Positions 6,281 to 14,417 of a stretch of DNA of 20,896 nucleotides are shown piece by piece. This DNA is from Syntrophaceae bacterium. Lineage in GTDB: Bacteria; Desulfobacterota; Syntrophorhabdia; Syntrophorhabdales; WCHB1-27. Numbering within the stretch: the first letter of the stretch is position 1; each line of letters begins with the position of its first letter. A model generated the notes under the pieces. The model did not search any database. It was not told where the DNA came from and was given only the letters and a program-made list of their open reading frames with translations. Position numbers and translations under genes: made by a program. Location of the stretch: positions 8,740 to 29,635 of the forward strand of contig PLSJ01000368.1 in assembly GCA_003165115.1 (NCBI GenBank), in the 5' to 3' direction.

Positions 6281-7231
6281 CTAATCCCCGGCCTTCGTCC
6301 CGGCGACCATGTCCATGTTCTCGTGCGCCTTCACGTAAAATGAGGGCTTCAGCTCGATGGCCTTTTCCAGGGCCTGGGTCGCCTCCCCGTACTTCCCTTC
6401 CGTCAGATAGAGATATCCCATGTTGTTGTAAGCCCCCGCCGCGTCCTTCCCCCTCTTGAACGCCTCGAATGCCTCCACATACTCCCCCGTTTTTTCGAGG
6501 GCGAGGCCCAGGTTGTTCGCCGCCCTGCGGCTCGCCGGATCGATGCGGAGCGCCTTCTTGTATGCCGCGATCGCCTGGCTGTAGTCGCCCTCCCGGTAGT
6601 ACGACACGCCGAGGTTGTTGTAGAGCTCGACTGACCCCGGGTTGAGGGCTATGCCCTTTTTGTAGTGGAGGCGGGCCGCTTGTGCCGTGCCGCTTTCCCT
6701 GTCGAGGATGAGGCCGAGGGAGGCGTGGGCCTGCCAGAGCCTTTCATCGAGGGACAGGGCCTTCTCGAACTCGCTCCTGGCAGGCTCCATCTCGCCCTTT
6801 CTGAAAGAGACCATGCCTTTGCCGAGGTGGGAGAGGCCGCTTGTGGGGTCTTCTTTGCCGATGGCGTCGAACTCCCGCGTCGCGTCGGTGGTAAGACCCT
6901 TTTCCAGGAAAAGCCGGCCCAGCTTGTATCTTGTCAGGAGGAGTCCCGGCTTCATGGCAAGGGCCTTCCGATATTCGAGGAATGCGTGCGTCTGGTCGCC
7001 CTGCCTCATGTAGCGGTCTCCGGTGCCGTCATGGTCCTCGGCGCTCATCTCCGGCATCTTCTTCTGCGCCATCTCCTTGTCTGCCGCGTCCGTCCTCTGC
7101 TTCTGCAGCTCGAGCATCTTGCGGTATTCCTCGCTCCTGGCGACGGCCGGGTCCCTGGTCGCGCAGCCGCTCAGGGTGAGCAGGACGGCAAGACCTATCA
7201 GCATCGCCGGAATCGATTGAACGCTCTTCAT
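6281..7231 (-). CDS. tadD: TadD-like TPR lipoprotein of the Tad pilus
   Basis: This is a 316-residue protein starting with a lipoprotein signal peptide; the lipobox is LSGC with lipidated Cys23. After a charged linker (about 27-66), tandem tetratricopeptide repeats fill about residues 68-310, with recurring patterns such as YNNLGVSYYREGDYSQAIAA and ANNLGLALEKTGEYVEAFEA. TadD is the pilotin-like TPR lipoprotein needed for Flp pilus biogenesis, presumably acting at the outer membrane with the RcpA secretin. It is the last gene of the operon, 81 bp after tadC. Its GGGGG-type ribosome site lies about 6 bases before the ATG. A short GC hairpin (7258-7276) lies in the gap. Confidence 0.87.
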   Translation of the reverse strand: MKSVQSIPAMLIGLAVLLTLSGCATRDPAVARSEEYRKMLELQKQRTDAADKEMAQKKMPEMSAEDHDGTGDRYMRQGDQTHAFLEYRKALAMKPGLLLTRYKLGRLFLEKGLTTDATREFDAIGKEDPTSGLSHLGKGMVSFRKGEMEPARSEFEKALSLDERLWQAHASLGLILDRESGTAQAARLHYKKGIALNPGSVELYNNLGVSYYREGDYSQAIAAYKKALRIDPASRRAANNLGLALEKTGEYVEAFEAFKRGKDAAGAYNNMGYLYLTEGKYGEATQALEKAIELKPSFYVKAHENMDMVAGTKAGD

Positions 7232-7312
7232 TACTTACCCCCATCGATCGTTTCGTTCCGGGCCGAACCTGCCCGGCATCGTCCTTGCGCCCCCGGTCCT
7301 TACCGCTCGTCT

Positions 7313-8251
7313 TTAGTGCCCCCACATCCTCATGGCCGTGATGACCGCCGGGCCGAGGATTATGAGGAAGAGAGCGGGGAGGACGCAGAAGACCGTGGGG
7401 AAGAGGAGCTTGATGGGCAGCTTGGCCGCGACTTCCTCCACCTTCTGGATCCTTGTCGTTCTCATCGCATCCGAGTGCACCCGGAGGGCCTGCCCCACGC
7501 TCGTGCCGAACTTGTCCGTCTGGATCAGGAGCGTCATGAGCGTGTTCACGTCTTCCAGCCCGGTCCTTTTGCCCAGGCTCCTCAGCACGTTTGCCCTCGA
7601 TTTCCCCGCGCGCAGCTCCAGGTTGAGTATTTTGAACTCGTCGCTCAGCACCTTGTTGCTCAGCCTCATCTCCTCGCCCACCCGCCTGAGTGCGGCGTCG
7701 AGGCTCATCCCCGCCTCCGTGCAGACCACCATCAGGTCGAGGGCGTCGGGGAAACCCAGGATTATTTGCTCCCGCCGCCGGGAGATTTTGCCGCTGAGCC
7801 AGATATTGGGCCCGTAGAAGCCTGCCAGCGTCGAGAGGGAAGCCACGAGGAGCGTGGTGGTGAAGGAAAGTTGTGCACCGGTCGCAAGCCTGATAAACAT
7901 GAAGGAAAAGAGAAGGACGGCGGCGAGCAGGACCTTGGCGCCGAAGAAGAGGACGACGGGGTTCCTGCTCCTCAGGCCCGCGTTGAGGAACATCGCCTCG
8001 ATGTGGGAGACCTCCCCTTCGTCCTTTGGCTTGAACCTCTCGCCGATGGTGCGGGCGAACACCGTGATGTGCCCCTTGAGGCCGAGGATGCGTGAAGACG
8101 CGGCCGGCCCCTGCGATAAGCGGCCGTCCTGCGAGAGCCTTGTCCTTAAGCCGGTCTGTTCTCCCCGGGATTTCATGAGCGTTGACGCGCCGTAACCCAT
8201 CAGGGCGACACAGAGGGCGATGAGGAGCGCGACGAGAGCGGGCACTACCAT
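7313..8251 (-). CDS. tadC: Tad pilus inner-membrane platform protein TadC
   Basis: This is a 312-residue GspF-family (T2SSF) membrane protein. An N-terminal membrane helix (2-20) is followed by helices at about 97-120 and 128-150, and a final pair near the C-terminus (about 275-305). The cytosolic T2SSF domain starts with the typical FPDALDLMVVCTEAGMSLDAAL (167-188). TadC pairs with TadB to form the platform that couples the TadA ATPase to pilin extrusion. GGAGG stands 7 bases before the ATG. It follows tadB by 18 bp in the same operon. Confidence 0.92.
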   Translation of the reverse strand: MVVPALVALLIALCVALMGYGASTLMKSRGEQTGLRTRLSQDGRLSQGPAASSRILGLKGHITVFARTIGERFKPKDEGEVSHIEAMFLNAGLRSRNPVVLFFGAKVLLAAVLLFSFMFIRLATGAQLSFTTTLLVASLSTLAGFYGPNIWLSGKISRRREQIILGFPDALDLMVVCTEAGMSLDAALRRVGEEMRLSNKVLSDEFKILNLELRAGKSRANVLRSLGKRTGLEDVNTLMTLLIQTDKFGTSVGQALRVHSDAMRTTRIQKVEEVAAKLPIKLLFPTVFCVLPALFLIILGPAVITAMRMWGH

Positions 8252-8269
8252 TTCGTTCCTCCCTCCTTC

Positions 8270-9217
8270 CTATATTTTCACGTCGATCATTTTGTTTATG
8301 GCCACCATGCCTATCGCTATCATGAAGAGGGCCATAAATATCAGCATCTTCCCCAGCGGGTCTTCCACCAGGACCCGGACGTACTGCGGGCTGATCAGAA
8401 AGAGCACAAACGCGATGGCGAAGGGCAGGGCCACGAGGACGAAGGCGGAGAACCTCCCTTCGGCGCATAGTGCCCTCACCCGTCCTTTCAGCTTGAACCG
8501 CCCCTTGATGAGGCTGCTTATGTTGTCGAGGATTTCCGCCAGGTTCCCGCCTGTCTCCCGCTGGATGGTCACCGCCACGGTGAAGAACCGCAAGTCCGGG
8601 CAGGTCACCCGCTCCGTGAGGGCCCGAAGCGCCTGCTCCACGCTCGCGCCGAGGCGTATCTGCCGCTCCGTCCTGGCGAACTCCGTCCCCACGGGGTCTT
8701 CGAACTCCTGGGCGACCACGTGGATGCCCGTGGAGAGAGCATGGCCCGCTTTCAGCGACCTGGAGATGAGGTCGAGGGCGTCGGGCAACTGCCGCTCGAA
8801 CTTCTGCATCCTGCGCTTTCTCCTGAAGTATATGTACAGGAAGGGCGCCGACCCAGGCGCGCATCCGGCGAGCGACATCGGGTAACTCCCCGTCACGAAG
8901 ATGACGAAGGAGAACCCGGCGAGGCCGAGCACGAGGGAGAGGAGCACGATGACGCCCACGGGCCGCTCCACGTTCGCCTGGCGGAGCATCGTATCCAGCC
9001 GCCGCATCAGGTTGATCCGGGAGAGTATGTCGTTGAGCCACGGCACCGTGCTCAGCGTCCTCTTCCCCACGAGGTCCATGGGGGTCTCCTGCGCCTCGGA
9101 GAAGAGCTTTAGCTTCTCCCTCACCTTCTTCGAGTCGTCCGATTTCCAGCTTCCCAGGATGCCCTCGACCATACAGAGCACCGCGATGGAGATCATGATC
9201 GTGACCGCGAGCATCAT
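8270..9217 (-). CDS. tadB: Tad pilus inner-membrane platform protein TadB
   Basis: This is a 315-residue GspF-family protein: one N-terminal helix (about 4-22), two helices at about 87-130, the T2SSF cytosolic domain with [18 protein letters not shown] (144-161) and [16 protein letters not shown] (219-234), and two C-terminal helices (about 257-278 and 288-308). It is the partner of TadC in the pilus motor platform. The ATG overlaps the tadA stop (ATGA) and has GGAGG six to seven bases upstream, so it is translationally coupled to the ATPase gene. Confidence 0.93.
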   Translation of the reverse strand: MMLAVTIMISIAVLCMVEGILGSWKSDDSKKVREKLKLFSEAQETPMDLVGKRTLSTVPWLNDILSRINLMRRLDTMLRQANVERPVGVIVLLSLVLGLAGFSFVIFVTGSYPMSLAGCAPGSAPFLYIYFRRKRRMQKFERQLPDALDLISRSLKAGHALSTGIHVVAQEFEDPVGTEFARTERQIRLGASVEQALRALTERVTCPDLRFFTVAVTIQRETGGNLAEILDNISSLIKGRFKLKGRVRALCAEGRFSAFVLVALPFAIAFVLFLISPQYVRVLVEDPLGKMLIFMALFMIAIGMVAINKMIDVKI

Positions 9218-10533
9218 CTTTTACCTCCGGCCGCCCTTATCCTGGAGCCTTCTTCCTTGAAGATATTCTGGGGCACCTCTATGCCGAGGACGCGGAAGCG
9301 TTCCATGAAATCCGGGAAGACGCCCGTGCTGCTGAACGTGCCCGTCACTTTTCCGGCCTTGTCGATCCCCGTCTGCTCGAAGCGGAAGATCTCCTGCATG
9401 GTGATCGTCCCGTTTTCCATGCCGACGACCTCCTGCAGGGAGACGAGCTTCCTCGTCCCGTCCACCATGCGCCCTATCTGGATGATGATGTCGATGGCGG
9501 AGGATATGTAGCTCCTGACCGCGTTGTTCGGGATGTTGAGGCCCGCGATGGCGACGAGGGTCTCCAGCCTGAGCAGGCTGTCCCTCGGAGAGTTCGAGTG
9601 GATGGTGGTGAGGGAGCCGTCGTGGCCCGTGTTCATGGCCTGGAGCATATCGACCACCTCCGGTCCCCTGACCTCGCCGACGATGATCCTGTCCGGCCTC
9701 ATCCGGAGGCTGTTCCTCACGAGGTCCCTCTGGGTGATCTCCCCCTTGCCCTCGATGTTCGCCGGCCTCGTCTCCAGGCGCACCACGTGGGCCTGCTTCA
9801 GTTGAAGCTCCGCCGAGTCCTCGATGGTGACGATCCTCTCGTTCTCGGGCACGAAGCGCGAGAGCACGTTGAGCATCGTCGTCTTGCCCGTGCCCGTGCC
9901 TCCCGATATGATGATGTTCTGCCTCGCCCTCACGAGCGCCTTCAGAAGCTCCCCGATCTCGGGGCTGAGCGAGTTGAGGGTGATCAGGTCCTCGACCTCC
10001 AGGGGGTCCGTGGCAAACCGCCTTATGGAAACGCAGGCGCCGTCGATGGCAAGGGGCGGGATGATCGCGTTTACCCTCGACCCGTCCGCGAGCCTCGCGT
10101 CCACCATGGGGCACGACTCGTCGACCCTCCTGCCCACCGCGGAGACGATGCGGTCGATGATCTTCCGGAGGTGTGATTCATCCTTGAACCGCACCGCCGT
10201 CGGATGCAGCTTCCCGTACTTTTCCACGTAGACCCTGTTGTAGCTGTTGATGAGTATGTCGCTCACCGTGGGGTCCCGCATGAGGGGCTCGATAGGCCCG
10301 TAGCCCAGGACCTCGTCCTGCACCTCGTTGCAGAAACGCTCCTTCTCCCCCCTGTTGAGAGGGACGACGGAGCCGACGTCCGCGAGTATCCCTTCTGTCG
10401 CCTTCCTTATCTCGCTTTTCAGGACCCTCTCGTCCAGGCCCTCGATAAGGGCGAGGTCGAGGGTGTCGATCAGCTTCTCGTGGACCCTCGACTTCAGGTC
10501 GTTGTACTCGTTGCTTGTCTGGAAGTCTTCCAT
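9214..10533 (-). CDS. tadA: Tad pilus assembly ATPase TadA/CpaF
   Basis: This is a 439-residue type II/IV secretion ATPase of the TadA/CpaF family that powers Flp pilus assembly and probably retraction. The N-terminal region (about 60-170) holds the family pattern [20 protein letters not shown]. The catalytic core has Walker [10 protein letters not shown] (211-219, Lys217), the Asp box [10 protein letters not shown] (236-245), Walker [10 protein letters not shown] (282-290) and the His box [15 protein letters not shown] (304-318). All are intact. It lies between tadZ (18 bp upstream) and tadB (4-bp overlap). Confidence 0.96.
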   Translation of the reverse strand: MEDFQTSNEYNDLKSRVHEKLIDTLDLALIEGLDERVLKSEIRKATEGILADVGSVVPLNRGEKERFCNEVQDEVLGYGPIEPLMRDPTVSDILINSYNRVYVEKYGKLHPTAVRFKDESHLRKIIDRIVSAVGRRVDESCPMVDARLADGSRVNAIIPPLAIDGACVSIRRFATDPLEVEDLITLNSLSPEIGELLKALVRARQNIIISGGTGTGKTTMLNVLSRFVPENERIVTIEDSAELQLKQAHVVRLETRPANIEGKGEITQRDLVRNSLRMRPDRIIVGEVRGPEVVDMLQAMNTGHDGSLTTIHSNSPRDSLLRLETLVAIAGLNIPNNAVRSYISSAIDIIIQIGRMVDGTRKLVSLQEVVGMENGTITMQEIFRFEQTGIDKAGKVTGTFSSTGVFPDFMERFRVLGIEVPQNIFKEEGSRIRAAGGKR

Positions 10534-10551
10534 TCGATCGTCACCACTCCC

Positions 10552-11703
10552 CTATATCGTCAACCCAAGGAAAGTCCTCTTCGCGGGTTTCTTCTCCTCC
10601 CTGCCCGCGACAGACATCGCGAGGTCGGCCATCTTCAGGGATACCTCCGCCTTGCGGTCGACGGCCGTCAGGGGCTTGCCCTCGTTGATGGCGGCCATGG
10701 CGGTCCGGTAGTCGTTGGGGACGCACCACTCGATGCTCCTGCCGAGCAATTTTTCCGCCTCCTTCAGGAAAACCGTGTCTTTCTTCGTAAACCTGTTGAC
10801 CACGATGTCGACCGCGGCCGTATAGTCCGACTCCCGGAAGAGCTTCTGGAGCCGGTTCGCGTTGATGACGCTGGAAAGCGTCAGCTGCGTGATGACGAGC
10901 ACCCGGTCGGAGAGCTTCAGGATCGAGCGCGACACGTCGTCGAGACGCCTGCCCCCGTCCACGATGATATACCGGAAGAGGCCCTGCATGAGGCGGATCA
11001 GGCTCTCCATCACCTTGCCCATGTCCTCTTCCTCCGCCGGCATCTGGGGTGCGGGCAGCACGTACAGGCCCGATTCGTGCTTGAAGAGGATCGTCATCAG
11101 GTAGGTCCCGTCGAGCCGGGAGATGTTCTTCGATATCTCCACCCAGTCGACGGGGCGCTCGATGTTGAAGAAGAGCGGGGCGTCCCCGAAGACCTCGTTG
11201 ACGTCGATGAAGGCCACCGCGTCGGGTCCCTCTATGGACGCGAGGCTCATCGCCAGGTTGGCGGCCACGGTGGACGTGCCGACGCCCCCTTTCGAGCCGA
11301 TGGCATAAATGAGCTTCCCTTCTTTTGCCGGCTGTTCGTCATCCTTCAGGACGTTCTTCTCTTCCCTGACCCTCATCAGGGTCTCTTTCACCTCGTTGAA
11401 GTCGAGGGGCTGGCGGAAGAACCCCTTCGCCCCGATCTTGAGGGCTTCTATGAGCACCTTCGGGTCCATGTGCGACGACGTGAAGAACACGTTTTTCGTC
11501 ATGTGTGAGGCGAGGGCGTCGCGCGCGAAGCCGATCTCCCGGTCCGCGTTGCCGTTCACTTCCACCACGAGGAGATCGTACGGGCCGGTCCCGCCATTGT
11601 GTTCAACCGTGAATCCCGGCAGGGAGGAGATGATCCCCTCTAACTCCTTCCCCACGGCCTCGGTTTCCATCTTGAGCCCGCAGCGCATGTTTCCCGTTCC
11701 CAT
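10552..11703 (-). CDS. tadZ: Tad pilus localisation protein TadZ/CpaE (ParA/MinD-like with pseudo-receiver)
   Basis: This 383-residue protein has two domains. Residues about 15-115 have a receiver-like fold pattern (YDLLVVEVNG, GAKGFFRQPLDFNEV), but the phosphoryl-acceptor position is Glu48 rather than Asp and the acidic pocket is absent, as expected for the pseudo-receiver of TadZ. Residues about 130-370 are a MinD/ParA ATPase with deviant Walker A KGGVGTST (138-145): the signature lysine is kept, but Thr replaces the P-loop lysine, a known CpaE/TadZ variant. A later IIVDGG provides the Walker B-like strand. The family places the Tad machine at its cell position. AGGGAGG sits 5 bases before the ATG. 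Confidence 0.92.
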   Translation of the reverse strand: MGTGNMRCGLKMETEAVGKELEGIISSLPGFTVEHNGGTGPYDLLVVEVNGNADREIGFARDALASHMTKNVFFTSSHMDPKVLIEALKIGAKGFFRQPLDFNEVKETLMRVREEKNVLKDDEQPAKEGKLIYAIGSKGGVGTSTVAANLAMSLASIEGPDAVAFIDVNEVFGDAPLFFNIERPVDWVEISKNISRLDGTYLMTILFKHESGLYVLPAPQMPAEEEDMGKVMESLIRLMQGLFRYIIVDGGRRLDDVSRSILKLSDRVLVITQLTLSSVINANRLQKLFRESDYTAAVDIVVNRFTKKDTVFLKEAEKLLGRSIEWCVPNDYRTAMAAINEGKPLTAVDRKAEVSLKMADLAMSVAGREEKKPAKRTFLGLTI

Positions 11704-11721
11704 GTTACCCTCCCTTTGCGG

Positions 11722-13041
11722 TCACTGTAGGAGCCGCAATGTAATATCCTTTGCAATGAGGTTGAATATCGCCTGCAGCTGGCTCGAATTAGGGGCCACA
11801 TACGCGTAATTCGGCCCGCTCGACACACTGTTCAGAAAGTTCGTGTCGATGCCGCCATTGCCCTGGAGCCCTATCGTGTAGATCATTACCCCTCTCGCTT
11901 TGAGCGCATTCGCGTAGGCGACGGCCATACTCGCGGCTGTCGTGTGGACGTAGCCTGCCAGCGCCGTGCGCGGCCCCGGATTACCCTGGGGGATGTCGCA
12001 GTAGCCCGCGGTGGTGTAGGGGCTCGGCGGGACATACGCGGCGAACGGCGTCGCCCAACTCGTCGAGTAAACGTATGAGGGATTCCGGGTCGTGCCCTGG
12101 TTCACTCTGCACGTGGTCTCGTTTTGACCGAGACCCGTCTGGACGGCGTTCACCGCCAGGTCGTTTCCCGTCGTCGGGTCAGAAAGATTGGGATAGATGT
12201 CGTACCACTGGTTCGAGCCGCTCGTCACCGTGCAGGCGACCGCGTCGTAGGCCCTGTTTCCGCTCACGAAGGTGCTGCGGAACGCCGTCGGCTGACCGTC
12301 GGTCATGAACACGATGTACTGCTGCTTCCGGTCTGACGCCGCCATGCCCGTCTGGTCGGGGAGCTGCGCGCCCGCCTGGGCGATCGCGTCCTCCGAGTTC
12401 GTCGCCCCTTTCGCCGTGATCGCGTTGATGAGGCCCTGCATGGACGTCACGAAATTCGTCTCCAGCGGCACCTTGAGGAGCGCTGCCGTCGCGAACGTCA
12501 CCAGGCCCATCATATCTTCGCTTTGAGTGGGCGTGAAGAAAGAGAGGAAGCTGTTTGCCGCCGTTTTCAGGTTCGAGATGGGCGTGCCCGACATGGAGCC
12601 GGAAGTGTCGAGGACCATCATGATCTGGACGTGGTTCTTCTGGGCAACTCCCATCGCCGACACGGGGACCACCGTTACGCCGAAGATCTGCGTGATGACC
12701 CCGGGGGCTGAGGCGCTTCCCGTCACGGTGACCTGCGAGGTGTTGGAGGTGACCGCATAGACGGCGGCGCCGGCGCCGCTGCCGGCCGTTCCCAGATATC
12801 CGGGCGCGAAGTTGGCGTCCCCGAAATCCTGGGCCAGGGCGGCCAGGTTGAGGTTCGGCGACGCGATGTTCGCCGCGCCCGCGAGCGCCGCCGCATCGAC
12901 CGCCTTCGAGAGCTCGGCCCTCATGACGTACCAGGTGCCCACCTCTATCCCGAGGGCGACGAAGCCCATGAGCGCCGTCAGCAGGAGCGTGAAGCTGACG
13001 ATTGCCGTGCCTCTTTGGTTGCCGGCCGTGCGTCTTTTCAT
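11722..13041 (-). CDS. tadG: TadG-like pilus protein with von Willebrand factor A domain
   Basis: This 439-residue protein has an N-terminal TadE/G-type signal: a basic stretch, Gly11, then a hydrophobic helix (about 13-38). Unlike the two TadE-like proteins it has Ser, not Glu, at position +5 after the glycine. Residues about 138-430 form a vWA domain with the MIDAS motif DTSGS (D145, S147, S149), GATNSED and FMTDGQ, so metal-dependent adhesion is plausible. TadG-like proteins are tip, adhesin or envelope-spanning factors of Tad pili. The ATG at 13041 overlaps the upstream stop as TGATG; an in-frame GTG directly before it (13044) is the alternative. It is translationally coupled to the tadE/F gene. 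Confidence 0.88.
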   Translation of the reverse strand: MKRRTAGNQRGTAIVSFTLLLTALMGFVALGIEVGTWYVMRAELSKAVDAAALAGAANIASPNLNLAALAQDFGDANFAPGYLGTAGSGAGAAVYAVTSNTSQVTVTGSASAPGVITQIFGVTVVPVSAMGVAQKNHVQIMMVLDTSGSMSGTPISNLKTAANSFLSFFTPTQSEDMMGLVTFATAALLKVPLETNFVTSMQGLINAITAKGATNSEDAIAQAGAQLPDQTGMAASDRKQQYIVFMTDGQPTAFRSTFVSGNRAYDAVACTVTSGSNQWYDIYPNLSDPTTGNDLAVNAVQTGLGQNETTCRVNQGTTRNPSYVYSTSWATPFAAYVPPSPYTTAGYCDIPQGNPGPRTALAGYVHTTAASMAVAYANALKARGVMIYTIGLQGNGGIDTNFLNSVSSGPNYAYVAPNSSQLQAIFNLIAKDITLRLLQ

Positions 13042-13613
13042 CACAGCCCCCCGGATATGCAGAAAATCGCCTTGCTGCCGATAACGGTGGGAGCGCCCAG
13101 CAGACCGGGGATAAAGCTCGCGAGAGGCGTCATGGGGGTGTATTGATAGAAGACCTCGACCACGGTGACGCCGAGGATATCGGCCACCCTGTTCGCGGCG
13201 TTGTAGACGAGGTGGTTGTATATCGCTCCGGTGAGTCCCAGGTCCGTTGCGCCGGTAGTTATCCCGCTCGCCGCGGACAGGTTCCCCGTGCTTATCTGGG
13301 AGGCGATCACCGGGTCGGGCGAATTCGCGCTCGTGCCCGCCGTTATGGTAGTCACGTAGATTTTCCCCGACCCGACCAGGTCTATAGGCGACGACGAGGA
13401 CGTGAGGTAGGTGAGCAGGTCGGTCCCCGACTTGAGGTCGCGGGAGGCGAGGTTCGCGCCCTCCCGGCTGACGTTCGTGACGACGAGCCGTGCTTCCAGC
13501 GGCCAGCCGATGTCCACTATGGCGAAAATCATCGCGCAGAGGACCGGCAGGATGAAAGCGAATTCGAGGGTCGCGATCCCCCTGGTGCCTGTCGTCGTGA
13601 CGTGTCTGTTCAT
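13041..13613 (-). CDS. tadF: TadE/TadF-like pseudopilin
   Basis: This is a 190-residue minor pseudopilin-like protein. The ATG at 13613 was chosen because GAGG lies upstream of it; the frame extends to a TTG at 13637 that would overlap the previous gene. A basic leader ends in Gly12, followed by IATLEFAFILPV with Glu at +5 and a hydrophobic helix, the pattern processed by the TadV prepilin peptidase. The C-terminal part is a periplasmic Ser/Thr/Val-rich domain. Two TadE-family genes stand side by side here; I assign the F name by order only, and the split between E and F is uncertain. Confidence 0.8.
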   Translation of the reverse strand: MNRHVTTTGTRGIATLEFAFILPVLCAMIFAIVDIGWPLEARLVVTNVSREGANLASRDLKSGTDLLTYLTSSSSPIDLVGSGKIYVTTITAGTSANSPDPVIASQISTGNLSAASGITTGATDLGLTGAIYNHLVYNAANRVADILGVTVVEVFYQYTPMTPLASFIPGLLGAPTVIGSKAIFCISGGL

Positions 13614-13626
13614 CGGCCGCCTCGCT

Positions 13627-14109
13627 TTAGTTTCCAAACAGCTCGTTCCTGTACGTCGCCTGGGCCGTGATCGTCGAGACCCCGCCGGGAAAGAACGTCC
13701 CGATAAAGGGGGTGAAGAAGGTATAGTTGTACGTCGTCACCACCCTCATGTAGTCCCCTGCGTTCCCCGCGTTCTGCTGACCGGTCCAACCCGTCGGGTC
13801 GCCGTAGGTGCCGGTGATCGGGAATATGCTGATCTGCATAGCGGCGGCGGGAATGCCCGCGAGGGCCGCCTCGTTCTGTACCTCCTGCGTGATCGATGCC
13901 GCCCTGGTCATCGGGGCGCCGTTCGTCCCGTTGAGGGTCCCTCCCACCGTGGCGAGCCTCACGCCTTCCCTCGTGGCAAACTGGAGCGTGTGCTGGACGA
14001 ACAGGTAGTAGCCCATGTCGAATATACCGAAGAGGAGAAAGGCGAAGACCGGCAGGATCAGGGCAAACTCCAGGGCGGTCGTCCCGCGGTTGTTCTTCGT
14101 GAAAGGCAT
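13627..14109 (-). CDS. tadE: TadE-like pseudopilin
   Basis: This is a 160-residue TadE-family pseudopilin. The ATG at 14109 has GAGGAG about 7 bases upstream; the open frame further upstream only shadows the preceding lipoprotein gene. A short basic leader ends at Gly9 and is followed by TTALEFALILPVFAFLLFG, with Glu14 at +5 after the predicted TadV cleavage site. The mature periplasmic domain ends in a beta-rich segment (YMRVVTTYNYTFFTPFIG). It probably acts as a minor pilin or assembly factor with TadF and TadG. Confidence 0.88.
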   Translation of the reverse strand: MPFTKNNRGTTALEFALILPVFAFLLFGIFDMGYYLFVQHTLQFATREGVRLATVGGTLNGTNGAPMTRAASITQEVQNEAALAGIPAAAMQISIFPITGTYGDPTGWTGQQNAGNAGDYMRVVTTYNYTFFTPFIGTFFPGGVSTITAQATYRNELFGN

Positions 14110-14132
14110 GGCTCTTCTCCTCATCGTCCGCC

Positions 14133-14417
14133 TTATTTGAACGTGCCTCCCTGGGCCGCAAGGGGGATTATGTAACCCTGCTCGGTTTCGGCCGGCCTTT
14201 CCAGGCCCTTGAGGTACCTCTCGTAGACTTTCGACGCCTCCGGCGCGAGCATGCCCGTCACCGGCCTCGTATTGAGCGCCGCCTCGGGGTGGAGCGTCTG
14301 GCCCGCGAGGGCCAGGTTGTACGAGGTCGTGTAATCCGCCTCTATGCGGGCAGGATTGCCGACCGCGCATCCCGCGCATAACGCCGCCAAAGCCGCCAGC
14401 AGCCATGTCTTCTTCAT
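14133..14417 (-). CDS. Small lipoprotein of the Tad operon, unknown function
   Basis: This 94-residue protein has a signal peptide ending in LCAGC; Cys17 is the likely lipidation site, although position -3 is Cys rather than the usual Leu. The mature part contains NPARIEADYTTSYNLALAGQ, then HPEAALNTRPVTG and YERYLKGLERP. From memory, similar short proteins with an EADY-TSYNLA...NPEA...PVTG pattern occur in Tad clusters of Geobacter-type bacteria, but I know of no assigned role. The ATG overlaps the secretin stop as ATGA, so it is translated together with RcpA. By analogy it could be a pilotin or RcpB-like outer membrane factor. Confidence 0.75.
   Translation of the reverse strand: MKKTWLLAALAALCAGCAVGNPARIEADYTTSYNLALAGQTLHPEAALNTRPVTGMLAPEASKVYERYLKGLERPAETEQGYIIPLAAQGGTFK

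Noticed and set aside
6665..8095. Long plus-strand frame (476 codons) opposite tadC/tadD
   Set aside because: Antisense shadow of GC-rich coding sequence with biased composition and no recognisable domain; the same applies to 10204-11508 and 18852-20246.
7029..9041. A 670-codon minus-strand frame overlapping tadB, tadC and part of tadD
   Set aside because: It is out of frame with three well-supported tad genes, is extremely Arg/Pro/Gly-rich and has no family features; it is a high-GC shadow.
10552..11703. TadZ P-loop change (Thr for Lys) as a sign of an inactive gene
   Set aside because: The KGGVGTST-type deviant Walker A is a known variant in CpaE/TadZ proteins.
13614..13637. TTG start extending the tadE/F gene by 8 codons
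   Set aside because: It would overlap the preceding stop, and the ATG at 13613 has the better ribosome site and a normal pseudopilin leader.
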